A stretch of DNA of 64,000 nucleotides from Pachyseris speciosa (taxonomy: Eukaryota > Cnidaria > Anthozoa > Scleractinia > Pachyseridae), in the NCBI GenBank assembly GCA_016490735.1, contig JAEMWC010000379.1, positions 213,501 to 277,500 on the forward strand, given 5' to 3'. Below the pieces are notes generated by a model that ran no database searches, was not told the DNA's origin, and saw only the letters and a list, made by a program, of their open reading frames with translations. This document shows positions 31,425 through 42,498 of the stretch, piece by piece (position 1 is the stretch's first letter; each line of letters begins with the position of its first letter). The position numbers were made by a program, and so were the translations under genes.

Positions 31425-31600
31425 CTGGGGTACAGGACTACCCAGAAGGGGTAGGCACGAACGGGACTCCTAGGTCCCATGCAATGTGCCCCCCATCCCC
31501 CAACCCACCCATTCCCACAACCCATGAAGGTTGACCACACCACCGGGGCCTACATCCCCTTCACTTTTCGAGCAGTAGTGTGGGTTCTTGAACGTCCCAC
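31425..31600. repeat. Dispersed SINE-like repeat, copy 1
   Basis: TACAGGACTACCCAGAAGGG ... CACCGGGGCCTACATCCCCT also occurs at 60,970-61,110. Ends AGTGTGGGTTCTTGAACGTC, like a known SINE tail. Confidence 0.55.
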
Positions 31601-31876
31601 TTACACTCTTATAGCAACCTTACGTTTCAAATGTGCATGGTATTTTTTGCGAGTCGTAAGTATTTTACATTTTGTGATCTATTTGCCTATGCCAATTATT
31701 ATCAAATTAATAACATCTTGAAATCAGTTTCACGAAATGGCTGTAAGCTTTCGGTGAATTTTAACTAGCTCAAACTAACAACGGCTATAAATATAGAACA
31801 TAACTCGCGGGAAAAAAATGGATAAATCGTTGGAGTTACGAGTCCATTCACGGCTCAGCAGTTGATTTCGATGCGG

Positions 31877-32761
31877 TTATGATAGTTGAATCTCATTTTG
31901 TGGCAGAGGTTCACGGCAAAACATTATGCCCTTATATCCTTTTTGAAAGTTTGTACTGCGAAAAGCGTACAAAATAGGATTAAGGCATAAGGTACCAAAG
32001 AACATAAACTGAAACACAGTGAAAAGGCTAGAATATGCAAAGATAGACTTTTCCTCATCACCCAAAATCATAACTGTTCCATAAACTACAACAGGTCCAT
32101 ACATAACAAACCCAGAAGTTGCCAGGATAAATGTAATCACAAGCTTCTTTTTCTCCGCGCTTCTGTCTTCGTCAGTGTCTGCGGCACTGTGTGTGGGTAA
32201 AGTACAGTCCTTTGATTAAGGATCCATAACAGAAAAAAAAATACTGTTAATGGTATGTAAACGGTAACTAGGTATATGATGATAGCATAAATTTTGCTGA
32301 CGTCCTCGTGAGCACATGCGAAGTGCTTTTTGTTCCATTCCAGTAAAAAGGCACTAGGGAAATTTGAGAAGAATACTTGTGATCCAAACAGTAGCTATGG
32401 CCCGCTTGATAATGTCTTCGCTCAACCGCAATCCTATTCTGAAAGGCTTCAGTAAAGCGTGATATCTTTCCACCGCTAGTAACGCCAGAGTAAAGGATGA
32501 AGCCAAAGTGGGGATGAGTCTGAGAAATGAATCTTGCGTATCCATAATCAGGGTTGGCAACTTGAAAGAAGACAAAGAATACTGGCCACTGAAACAAAAT
32601 GTTCAAAACATCACTAACAGGTTTGGTAGCAGGTAATTAGTTGTTCTATGTATGTGTCATGTTTTGTGAACGATGCGGATCACTAACACATTTAAACCAA
32701 TGATAAAAAATGGAAGGGCTGACAATGAAAGGATGAACCAGAAACTACTGGTATCGGTCAT
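31877..32761 (-). pseudogene. GPCR pseudogene 4
   Basis: The whole receptor is recognisable from the ATG at 32,761-32,759 to NEIQLS at 31,877. TM1-TM2 carry deletions (the GNVLV region is partly missing). TM3 survives as FTLALLAVERYHALLKPF in one frame. TM4-5 lie in other frames, loop 3 lost bases near 32,185, and TM6 lost part of IGY. TM7 still reads NPILYAF. At least four frameshifts. Confidence 0.85.
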
Positions 32762-33169
32762 GATGCAGCCGGGTCAGTTTTTTTCCTCTTTATCTCGATG
32801 TGGTGAAAATGTTAAAAACTGCCCAAAAATCACCTGGAAACCGCCTTTTTTTAATTACATGTACTCCATGACGTTTCCTGCTGTAGTTAAGAAAATGCCG
32901 ATTATTAAGTAATTTAAAGTCTAGTTGAGGAGCTTATTGGCGGTTTTCGAAGAGAGTTTAACATGAGTTATACAAATTAATGCAAATTGACGAACTGGCC
33001 GGTGCAATTCTAAAAGGCAGTTTTAAGCGACTCTCACGAAAGCATTCAAGTTAAATAATGAGAAACTGCAATTGATGTCGACCATCTTTGCCCGGAGAGC
33101 CTACAGCCATATTGTTAAAATAAAAAATAAATACATAAATGAACAATTATGATGACCAAAAAATAACTC

Positions 33170-33480
33170 TTTTTCCATAATATGAATAGAGTCTAAAGGA
33201 AAAACAATAATTATTCTGAGAGCACGTTTGCCGTGGACTGTTTTGCATGCATTACTGTTTTACTGACAGCTCAGAAAGCTACTTTTAGGACATTAGTGTC
33301 GAGAAACACGTGTTTAATATAATACACATTGTTATTGCATTCCCGTTTAGAAGAATTTCTTTAATTCGAGAGAAATCGTTAAAAATTTTACTATACTTTT
33401 ATTTTTTTCTCAAAATAGTGTTGGCTGATTTAAGGGGAGCGGGAGGGGTAAGCAGTTACCTTTCATCTTGCCGCCTGTTC
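33170..33480. repeat. GPCR 5' module of pseudogene 4
   Basis: Core with AGCACGTTTGCCGTGGACTG (33,220-33,240), the TTTAGAAGAATTTCTTTAATTCG segment, and the donor-like site (GCAGTTACCTTTCATCTTGC, plus strand, about 33,454-33,473). Confidence 0.65.
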
Positions 33481-33878
33481 GTTCTTCTTTCCAGCGGTCG
33501 GGTAAAGAGTGACTCTGGAAAGTTCTTATCCGAACATCCGAAATTATGATTCGATATTTTTTTCCTTCCTTTTCATTGGTCCAGAGCCTAGCACATAACC
33601 GACAAATAACCAATCTCTTCCCCAGATCCTACGTTACCCTTGTCCATCGGAACGGGCAACGGAGGCTCTGGAAGAATCCAAAATCCTGGTTACGGTTTGA
33701 TTACGCCTGCGTGAGGTTTCAGGACAAAATGGCGGCTGTTGATCATGTCAACACGTTCAGCAAAACCAATTCAGGGCAGTCAGCAGGGGCGATTCCACGG
33801 TAATCGACCAACAGTCAGAAAACAGTCACATATATGCGGCAGAAGCCAACATGTGAGCGATTTCCTTCGAACAGGACT
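33481..33878. other. Spacer
   Basis: Includes sequence shared with 56,340-56,400 (TAAAGAGTGACTCTGGAAAG). Short plus- and minus-strand frames overlap one another and show no domain. Confidence 0.4.
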
Positions 33879-33892
33879 CTTTCTAAGGATAG

Positions 33893-34213
33893 AAAACGTA
33901 AAGCTTCTTGGATGTGGCTGGAGTGACAAGGATACTTCACAAATTAATGTGATCAAGTAAGCTGAAGCCACTCAAAAGGCACTAAGGCCAAAGGGCACTA
34001 ACGTTGACATGATTTGTGGGTACTTGAGCCTGAGCATTAGCGATGCCATGCTGATGAGGCCTAACAAGGCCGAAACAGCTGTCCATGGCTGCTAATGTTT
34101 GGGCTCAATCTTTGCTTTGGTAGATTTAAGGGGTAATGCCTGCTACCTTGTGGCCTTAGTGCCTTTTGAGTGGCTGCAGCTTACTTGATTACATTAATTT
34201 GTGAAGTATCCTT
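33893..34213 (+). mobile_element. Hammerhead-ribozyme element with inverted arms (Penelope/retrozyme-like)
   Basis: Flanked by a perfect 14-bp direct repeat CTTTCTAAGGATAG (33,879-33,892 and 34,214-34,227), read as a target-site duplication. Inside are 61-bp inverted arms (33,930-33,990 and 34,151-34,211; two mismatches), a 37-bp left extension outside the arm, and a hammerhead ribozyme in the middle. Terminal repeats with hammerheads, variable 13-16-bp duplications and a short one-sided extension are known from Penelope-like elements; the short size is as in retrozymes. No reverse transcriptase nearby, so it would be non-autonomous. Confidence 0.7.
34024..34108 (+). ncRNA. Type I hammerhead self-cleaving ribozyme
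   Basis: Conserved core CTGATGA at 34,051-34,057 and GAAA at 34,072-34,075. Helix II is GGCC/GGCC (34,058-34,061 with 34,068-34,071) with a TAACAA loop. Helix III is the short palindromic ACAGCTGT (34,075-34,082). The cleavage triplet GTC puts the scissile bond after C 34,083. Helix I pairs GCCATG with CATGGC, then CATTAGC with GCTAATG beyond a GAT/T internal loop, then TTGAGCC with GGCTCAA. All required core bases are present. The tiny palindromic helix III suggests cleavage as a dimer, as described for animal retroelement hammerheads. Confidence 0.9.
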
Positions 34214-34227
34214 CTTTCTAAGGATAG

Positions 34228-36255
34228 ATACATCGATTCTTTTAGAGGGAGCTCAGTTACACCTTGCAAGTTTAATTAAGCTTTAAGCTGATATTACCTG
34301 CTTAGGGGATACTTTTAATATATGTTCGGATTCTCAAGAATCATCGTTTCAGTGTTAGCTTAGAAAAAGGCCGATGAGAGCTTAACCTCAACAATAGTCC
34401 CACCTCAAGTTTTTGTAGCCCACCCAGAAGTTCTTACTGTAGCTGCTATCTGGAGAACAAGATTTTTAATGATGTACTGAAGTAGAAAATCTTCATGGAA
34501 TGGGTTGAGGCGGTAGTTCAGGAATAGTTGTATATGAAGTACACTTAGTATACTAGTGGAATGAGGAGTAAACAAATTAAGATTTTTACTGACTCAGCAA
34601 ATTTAATTGAAGATTATCTGATATAATTATTATTCTTTAGTATTATTTTACTTTTACAATGAGACAGTGTTTCAGTACATTTTCTCATCATTATGTAATT
34701 TTGAAGCGCAAATTAAGTTTCATTATTATTGATGGATTTTTTGGTTGTATCCTATATGGTCATTGAGTTTTTCTATTCAAAACTTGCCACCCCCTTCCTT
34801 ACCCTGTCTGTTGGATGGTTTCATAAAAGGTACATTTATCTTTCAAGTATACAGGAGACACCAAATTAGAGGCAATCTTGGGTCCATTAAAATACAGATT
34901 GCAATAGACGCAGAGTACGAGCAGTATGAGCCAATAGGAACTGCTCCTATCGCCAAATATAGCTAGTGTTGTACTCGTACCCTGAGTCAGATGTTTTTGG
35001 TTTCACCATTATTACAACTTGACCTTGAAGGACACATTGCATAGAAAATGACAGAGTTTCAAACAGCAGCATGATTAAAAATAGCTGGAGAAATTTTTTT
35101 TAATAGTTGTCTCTAACTTTATTCCTTTTTACTATTGTCCTAACATTACCAAACATTGCTGCTCCAGTTTTAAACTTAGCCCCACCTCTCTAATAGGTGC
35201 AACCCTCCTCAAAAATAGATGGAAAAAATCAACCTCTAAGGGAGTATTAGAGAGATTACTGTTTATTTATAAATTACTTATCTCATTAAAGACGACTGTA
35301 TTCTGTTTATACATTGAATCAATTCACTGTCAGTTTCTGGGCACGGAATCCATATTGTTGTGAAATTCGACTACCACATTCCTCTCCTAACTTATGCCCT
35401 CTTTGAACATGATCTGCACATTGCCTCGCCTACTCTTACTCTTCGACAAGACATTTCAAGTCCTTCTTCATTGTTTTTTATGTGGAAAGTTTTATTTACA
35501 CACGACGGCACAAATACCTTGAACATTGGTCGGAGTACATGTTGTAAATCGACATCTGTAAGCTGTTTAAGAGCGATAAATATTTTGCTTAAGGAGGCTA
35601 GACAGGGTTTTTCGTTGCTGTGGTTGCTGTAAAATGATGAAAGATTACAAAGAAGGACATTTAATGTTGTTTGCAAACTATATGTCTCTTTGCAACTCTA
35701 TTGTTGGGCTATACTTTAAGGGAACTTATGACGTCATATCAGTTGCCATGGTAACGCTCCAGGTCCTCGAAAGTGTCCTTAAAATTTCAGTTTTTGTAAA
35801 AAAACTAATTCAGTGGCCTACCGTTTTTATTTCTTTGTTGGAAAGCTCCCTAAATTCTTTTACTTTTCAGACAGTATGAAAAAAAGTTATCTAGTATAAT
35901 TTTAATTATTAAAAATAAAAAAACTCGTTTTATGGCTTACAGAAAATTGGACTGAATAATTTTCCCCGAAACTTTTATATTTGAAGTGCCATCATAAATG
36001 GTGCTTGTATGCATTAAATTAGGATAGGTCACCGCGCAAAATTCCGAGCTAAAAACAAATGTTTTCCGCAGATTTTATTGCTGGTTCGTGCGATTTTACG
36101 CAGCATTTGACTTTCGGTGTGCTGCGCGCGCGACTTTTTAATTGTGTTATTGATTCATTCAGCTGACGTAGGCATCTTAGCTATGGCGTGTGTAGATTGC
36201 GGCGAGCGCAGTCAAAAACTCTTTCAAGCCTCCTTAACCTCGTCCAATAATTGTT
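34228..36255. other. Unassigned spacer
   Basis: About 2 kb without a recognised gene. Frames of 70-94 codons (for example 34,745-34,966, 35,360-35,632 and 35,392-35,676 on opposite strands) show no domain and no splice-linked continuation. No repeat family recognised. Confidence 0.5.
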
Positions 36256-36510
36256 AAACGATATCGGACTTCCGCTTGAGTTGCCCATAAATTATGTAAA
36301 TGAAGTTAGACCAGGGTTAAGAAAGTCTTGGTGTAAACCGGGTTTTAGTGCACAATTGCAATATTTGAAACGGAGTTTATCCTAGACATCGTCTTGACGG
36401 CGTTTAACCGTCGACTAACAAACTATGGCAGCCTAAACCAGGTTACAGGTAGGTTCAGACCTCATTTAGTCATATTTTTTTCAATGATGAATAGGTTAGC
36501 ACATTACAGG
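36256..36510. repeat. Repeat shared with the Harbinger neighbourhood at 56,690
   Basis: CGGACTTCCGCTTGAGTTGC through GTCGACTAACAAACTATGGC to TTTTTTCAATGATGAATAGG parallels 56,690-56,940. A MITE-like or decayed DNA-transposon end. Confidence 0.55.
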
Positions 36511-37666
36511 CAGCAGTGATTGGGCACAACTCATCCCTGGGTACCCAATAGTATATGCTTATCATATGTAGTGGTTATTGAGCATGGTATGATTGGCGCA
36601 TTGACAGTATTGTTAAAGTCAAGAGGCTATTAATGCCTGCCTATAAAGGATTCATTCCCGGGAAACTAAGGAAAATATTCACGGGCTGCCGTGTTGTTCT
36701 TCATAAACGTTGTCCGAAGTCGTGTGTTTAATTCTAAATTCACAAAGTTTATCAATGAAAATTGGTGTCAAATTTCAGAGAAGGGTAAGCTTATGTTGAA
36801 GTTAGTGCCGGGTGAAATCGGGTGGAATCAGAGCAGCTTTTAATTGATATGGCCAAATCTTGTTTGGTAGACAAATGCTAAGAAGTGACCCACCACCCAC
36901 AGTAGCTCCATGCTTATGGATTGTCGCAGCTCTAAGAGTAACTTGGAGGAGAGAATGGAACAACAATCTGTTTGCCGAAACGAAAGTACAGTACTATTAG
37001 AACTGCCAGATGTCGTCGAGTAAGTATAAGTCTAAGAAGTTGAGTTGTCGCGTTGTTGGCAATTGCAAATACCGACCTGGCGAAGTTCAGCTCGTCGGTA
37101 TGTCAGTGGCATCATCTGTCCGTCACACCATTTAGCCTTGTAGTTTTGTATGCTAAACGGCTTTTAGGTGGATAAGATTATGTAATTGTATAAAATAAAA
37201 ATTAGGGAAATTTGATTTTATGGTTTATAAAATGTTTCCATTCTCAGCTACACTATAGCCAATACTAGCCTACCTAGGCCCTAGCCCATCCCAACTTAAC
37301 ATCCTATGCAAATCCTATCCCATCCTATCCATCCATCTGTCCGCCATCCATCCGTCCACCATCCGTTCGTCCGTTCGTCTGGCTGGCGCTCTCGACTTTT
37401 CAGAAAGGGACTGGTGCATTGCAGGTCACTCATAAGTCATGTGATAATATATAGATTTAGCCAAGCCTAAAAGCGGAGCTCCACGATTATAATCTTTTTG
37501 TACTGGTATTGAACAAACGTCGCATGGCTTTTCCTCTCCTGCGCCAATATTTTATGTTTAGAACAGTCAACAGGAATTGACCGCGGTTAAAAACCTCAAA
37601 ACATTAAAACATTACAAGAAAACAATACACGACGCATATGTTTCTTCAAAAACAAATTTAAGCAAT
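36511..37666. other. Spacer with a (ATCC)n-like low-complexity tract
   Basis: No gene seen. 37,310-37,390 is built from CCATCC/CCGTCC units. Sequence before it is AT-balanced without repeats that I recognise. Confidence 0.5.
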
Positions 37667-38025
37667 CAAAAAACGATCAATCATTTTCATCCAACATCGT
37701 GATGGACGAGAATGTTTGACTGTTTACATCTCTCAACATTGTATTTAAATGGCTTTCCATGTTTGATCGAGATCAAAAATCCAACATTTCGCTTTACGAA
37801 CAAATGTTTGATCTTGTAGCCACCCCAACCAACAAATCGTACACAGCGGGTAAAAAGCAACCAAATGAACCAAACAACGTCGAAATTTCAGCGATAATAC
37901 GCAAAAATCGTTCTGCGGACTCACTCTGTCTGGTGTTTTGTCAAACATTTGCTTGTGCGTTTAGCCACCCAACGCTATGTTTGACAAACACGATGTTGGA
38001 TGAAAATGTTTGATCGTTTAGCCGG
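37667..38025. mobile_element. Fold-back MITE, about 360 bp
   Basis: AAACGATCAATCATTTTCAT (37,670-37,689), continuing to CCAACATCGTG, is the complement of CACGATGTTGGATGAAAATG plus TTTGATCGTTT (37,990-38,020). Additional TGTTTGATC and TGTTTGACAAAC units recur inside. No transposase. Confidence 0.75.
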
Positions 38026-38029
38026 GGCT

Positions 38030-38911
38030 TTGATCCTTTTTTACGAGGACTCATTGCGATTACGTGTTAATAAGATAAGGGCAGACGTTTCTTTACGCTG
38101 TTGAGGCACAGACATCGAAAAATAGTCGAGTAAAAACACTCGCGATCGCTTGCCAGCAAAACACCAGAACAAACAAACAATTCAACTACTTCTTGGCGTA
38201 CAAAACGAGTAGAGATGATGGTTATTTATCTCTAGTCGGAAGAAATACAATTTTCATTCCCGAACAAAAGTAACAACGATTAAACCAAATCTTAAGCTTC
38301 AGTATATTTCATTTACCTGTGTTGTAGAGGTTCTTGAAAATACGTATCCACTATAGTAAAATCAAGAATCACGAAACATAGCAAGCGGTTTAGCATAGCA
38401 AGGACGAACTTCTTCCACTGAGTTTGAGCTACTTGTTCCTCCCATTAAGGCCGCTGAACAAGATGCCGCGGTAAAGTGAAAGCCCTTTCAGCGTAGAATT
38501 ATGATGTTTTTCAACCACACAATCCGAGCGCTATGCAAGTGGATCCAAGTTTTAAGCTTTTCCGAAGAAAAATCTTTTGCTCTCCCTTTTTATATCACTT
38601 GAAACTTCACCTTCCGGAGTATCTTAAAACTACTTCCTGATTTTTATGCCTTTTACACGAAGAACTTCGACAGAAGATGAAGTTTTTTTGGTCAAAATGA
38701 AGAAACCAACTGAATGTGAAATGTCGAGCCCCAGAAAGCGCGCGAAAAATTAAGGCTCGTTTTGGTTTTGGTGTCCCAAATCTGACTTGAGCCTGCGATC
38801 CAATCGAAAGCCAGTACCTGATCAGCGGTCAACTTAAAAAAAAAACAGCTGACCTCGATGAGGTTTAAACTTGAGCCCGCGATGTGGTCACGCGATACTG
38901 GTCAGCGGATG

Positions 38912-38945
<34 letters not shown>

Positions 38946-39067
38946 GGATGTCCGAGGATGTCCAATATCATAGATGTGTGCTGTAAACTAGGTGGGCAAC
39001 TGTAGTATGGCCGCCATGTTGGATTATTATTATTACTATTATTATTATTATATTATTATTATTATTA
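38030..39067. other. Spacer
   Basis: No gene or known repeat recognised. Ends in an (ATT)n microsatellite at 39,026-39,070. Confidence 0.45.
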
Positions 39068-39143
39068 TTAGGGTACAATTAATGGGACATTTCACATCCT
39101 ATACATGAAGGGCCGACGCACGCTCGTACGGTCGTACGGTGAC
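39068..39143 (-). repeat. Left half of an older repeat interrupted by the DIRS element
   Basis: AATGGGACATTTCAC..TACATGA..GTCGTACGGTGACC is the complement of 47,800-47,885. The other half resumes at 43,925. The uninterrupted copy at 47.6-47.9 kb shows the two halves joined. Confidence 0.65.
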
Positions 39144-39423
39144 CAAAATATATGGTTAAACGAGACTTACCTTAAGGCGAAGTTTGACTAAGATTCTATG
39201 AAGCCATTGGTCTGGAGCTAAGGAGTCAGGTGAGATATGCGCGCGAAGCCTGAGCGTTCACACCTCAAAGACGAAATGAGCGTGATAGAATAGGTATCAG
39301 GGTGGGCCAACCCAAGATAGGGAGGGCACCTGACTCCTTAGCTCCAGACCAATGGCTTCATAGAATCTCAGTCAAACTTTGACTTAAGGTAAGTCTCGTT
39401 TAAGCATATATTCTATTTTGGTC
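39141..39423. repeat. DIRS 3' palindrome (terminal/internal complementary region)
   Basis: GACCAAAATATATGG...CCTTAAGGCGAAGTTTGACT and the complementary GACTTAAGG...TTTTGGTC pair around a centre holding GCGCGAAGCCTGAGCGTTCA, which is itself inverted at the 5' end of the element. Confidence 0.75.
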
Positions 39424-39704
39424 AATGTCGCTAAGGAGTCACGTGAGATTTCAAAGCATCACGCTCATGAGCAACCACAAACAGCAAACAGTAACTCAAA
39501 CATTTATTAAATAGTAATAAATTAGTTGGTAATGTCATTGGCAACTAAATAACCGCAAAGTATATGACAGCAAAGAGAACACTACTGTAGTAATATAAAG
39601 GTTCAAATACCTACAGGTCAAGTGCAGGTGAACAATGGCATGTAACTAGCTTGAACTGACATGAAAGTATAACATGGTTGTGTTGCAACTAGCCCAACAA
39701 AGAA

Positions 39705-40586
39705 TTAAACAGTAGAATGTACGCGATGAGTGTTATTCAAAAGTTCATCACCAAAGTTCCGCTCTTGAGGAAGAAGTGGCTTGTTATAATAGCGGGCAAA
39801 TGTTTGAACATTTGACCAGCCAGCTGCACTTAAAATGGTGTCTACTGATACTTTGTTACTAAAATCTGCAGGAGCAGAAGCTTCTCTGGTGCTATGAGCA
39901 CCGAATTGTTGAGTATCAATGCCTGACTTGGTCATAACTGTCTTAATCCAACGCCCAATAGTGGCACCGGATGCTGCCCCGTGAGGCTTATTATATGTAA
40001 TCAATAACTGATCACAGTCACTCCTCAAGGTAGAGGTTAAATTTAAATAAGACGTGAGATGTTTAACTATGCATAGATCATCAAAGGGGGTGTACTCACA
40101 AAATTCTAATGCACTCGTATGCCTGCCAGGCCTTGTTGTTTTTAGAGGAACATTAATTTGAAAAACACATTTGGTATCAATGAGGCTCATAGGTTTCACT
40201 GAAAATGCCTCGAGTGTTTGTAGGCGTTGACCACTGAGAAGGGAAAGCAGCATGGTGACTTTCAATGTCAGATCCTTCAATATGGGAGTTGATCCAAGTT
40301 TCCAACTCTCTAGCATGTTGAGAACAAGCGAGACGTTCCAGATCTCCTTGTAGCAAGGGAGTGCTGGTCGTAACTCAAATACTCCCTTCAAGAAGCGTGT
40401 CACTAAAGATTGGTGTCCAAAGCTTTGACCCCCTGGAAGGGTGATAATCGAGGATAAGGCACTTCTGGCAGTATTGATGCAGCTGTAACCAATCCCAGTG
40501 GCAAACAGTTCAGCTAAGAAATTTATTCCCTCTTGAATAGGTGGATGAAGGGGATCAATATTCCTTCTACTGCAAATAAGTCCCAT
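39705..40586 (-). CDS. DIRS tyrosine recombinase, nearly intact
   Basis: About 293 residues. Catalytic Arg I lies in LLSGQRLQTL (about 118-127), His-x-x-Arg in GAHSTREAS (about 233-241), and the Tyr nucleophile in FARYYNKPL (about 263-271). The N-terminal part has TARSALSSIITLPGG, the usual DIRS recombinase start region. It would integrate the circular DNA intermediate. The first codons overlap the end of RNase H in another frame, so its native start is probably further upstream. Confidence 0.85.
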   Translation of the reverse strand: MGLICSRRNIDPLHPPIQEGINFLAELFATGIGYSCINTARSALSSIITLPGGQSFGHQSLVTRFLKGVFELRPALPCYKEIWNVSLVLNMLESWKLGSTPILKDLTLKVTMLLSLLSGQRLQTLEAFSVKPMSLIDTKCVFQINVPLKTTRPGRHTSALEFCEYTPFDDLCIVKHLTSYLNLTSTLRSDCDQLLITYNKPHGAASGATIGRWIKTVMTKSGIDTQQFGAHSTREASAPADFSNKVSVDTILSAAGWSNVQTFARYYNKPLLPQERNFGDELLNNTHRVHSTV

Positions 40587-40607
40587 TTTTGGAGATACTG
40601 TTTAGCG

Positions 40608-42482
40608 TCACACTGCGCCATGACTTTCCAATGATTTCCGAAGCTTCATTCGAAAGTCCTTTGCATGCAATGAGACTCCCGACAAGTGGCAAAGAATTAG
40701 TTCCAGCTTGGGGTAGAGAGGATGTACCGTCTCTGGACTGTTGGGAAGGTACAGTGTGTTCTTGGGTTTCGGCAGAAGGATTGGACTGCTGACTAACATT
40801 CTCATCAACTCTGGCAACCAAATTTGTGTGAGCCACTTGGGAGCCACAAGGAGACCTGTTGATTTTTCCTGTTGAATTTTCTGTAGCACCCTAGAGATAA
40901 GGCAAAATGGAGGAAAGGCATAAAACAGGTGACATTTCCAAGACATGCGAAATGCGTTAATCACAACAGCCCTTGGGTCGGGGCGAAAGGATACATAAGG
41001 TTGCAGTTGGAAGTTTATCCGTGATGCAAATAGGTCAATGGTTGGGTTAACACCAAGCTTGTGAATAAACTCTTGAGAAATTTTAGGGTTTAGAGTCCAC
41101 TCCAACTTTGACTGAGATATTCGTGATTGTCTGTCTGCCTCAACATTGCTGACTCCTGGAATGTGTGCAGCAGTAAGCCAAATATTGTAAGAGGAGTACC
41201 ACAACCAAATTTCTATGGCAAGTGCATTCCTATTTGGACAGCTGCTTGTGCCCATGTGATTTATATCAGCCATTGAAGTACAGTTATCAGTCAATACCTT
41301 GACATGTTTACCCATAATCTTCTTGACAAACACTTTGAGGGATAAAAATATTGCTAGTATCTCTAAGTAGTTAATATGGTGTTGGGCTTCCGAGTCAGTC
41401 CAGAGTCCCCCTGTACTCACTGGGTCAAGGAAACAACCCCAGCCCTTTTTTGAAGCGTCAGTTATAAGGGTAACCTCTGGCTGGCCATGGTGAACAAAAT
41501 TAAAGCTAGACTCAGCAAAGTCAATCCACCATTTTAGCTCAGCACGAGACTCTTCAGATAGGGACATGGTTGAATCAAAATTTCCCTAATGACATTTCAA
41601 GGCCAATGTTTTCTCCCTGTCCAGTTGTCGAAAGTAGAGGGGTCCATGCATGACCCCTGGAAAGCTGGATATTATATACCCAATAACTCTCGAGACTGCT
41701 CGTATAGTAAAACACTTACTATGATAAACGTCAGAACAGACTGAAATAACTTTTCTGCTCTTTTCTGGGGTAAGGTAAACTCGCATTAAAAGAGAGTCAA
41801 GTACAAATCCCAAAAAAGCTAATTTTTGGGTGGGGATGAGTATTGACTTGGTGGGGTGAATGATAAAGCCCAAGGATATAAAAATTTGTATTGTGGCAAT
41901 GATATTTGCCACACAATCCTCATAATGAGATCCTTGTAAATATGAGTCATCAATGTAACGGGGAAGAAATATGCCCCTATCTATGCAGTACAGAATAAAT
42001 TGGCTTGAGCAATTTGGTAAACTTTCGGGGACAAAATGCGAGACCATTGGGGAAACAAGTGAATTGGTAGAGGGTGTGACCCCATTCAAACTTCAAATAC
42101 TTTTGATGATCTTTTGCAATGGGAACTGAATAATAGGCCTCTTTGAGGTCTATGGAGACCATATAACAGGCCATATAACAGGTGTCTTGAGACGGAGAGC
42201 ACTCTCAAGAGTTTTCATTTTAAAATGATTGTATTCCACGTGTTTATTAAAGTTCTTAAGATTTAAAATCATTCTATGAGATCCATCTTTTTTGGGGCGA
42301 ACAAAAATAGGTGAAATAAATTCCCCAGGTTCATGATGTGCTTTAACAATCACAGCCTTTTCAAGCAAAGTGTTGATCTCTGAGGTGATGACTGACCTCT
42401 CCTTGTCACTAAATACACTCTTATTAGGCTGAGTAATATGGACAGGCTCTGAACTAAACTCAATGTGTTGACCTGAGACCAT
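40608..42482 (-). pseudogene. DIRS reverse transcriptase-RNase H, frameshifted
   Basis: Pieces lie in successive frames. RT palm/fingers at 42,482-42,150 (FVRPKKDGSHRMILNLKNFN) end at a 12-bp tandem duplication (CCTGTTATATGG twice) with a frameshift. SIDLKEAYYSVPI continues at 42,174-41,977. The catalytic YIDDSYL motif is at 42,089-41,586 in another frame. RNase H at 41,567-40,608 has TDASKKGWG, ILAIFLSLK and TDNCTSMADINHMG, followed by DIRS-type C-terminal sequence. Stops and shifts at about 42,160, 42,080 and 41,580. Confidence 0.85.
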
Positions 42483-42498
42483 ATGAAGAATCTCTGGA

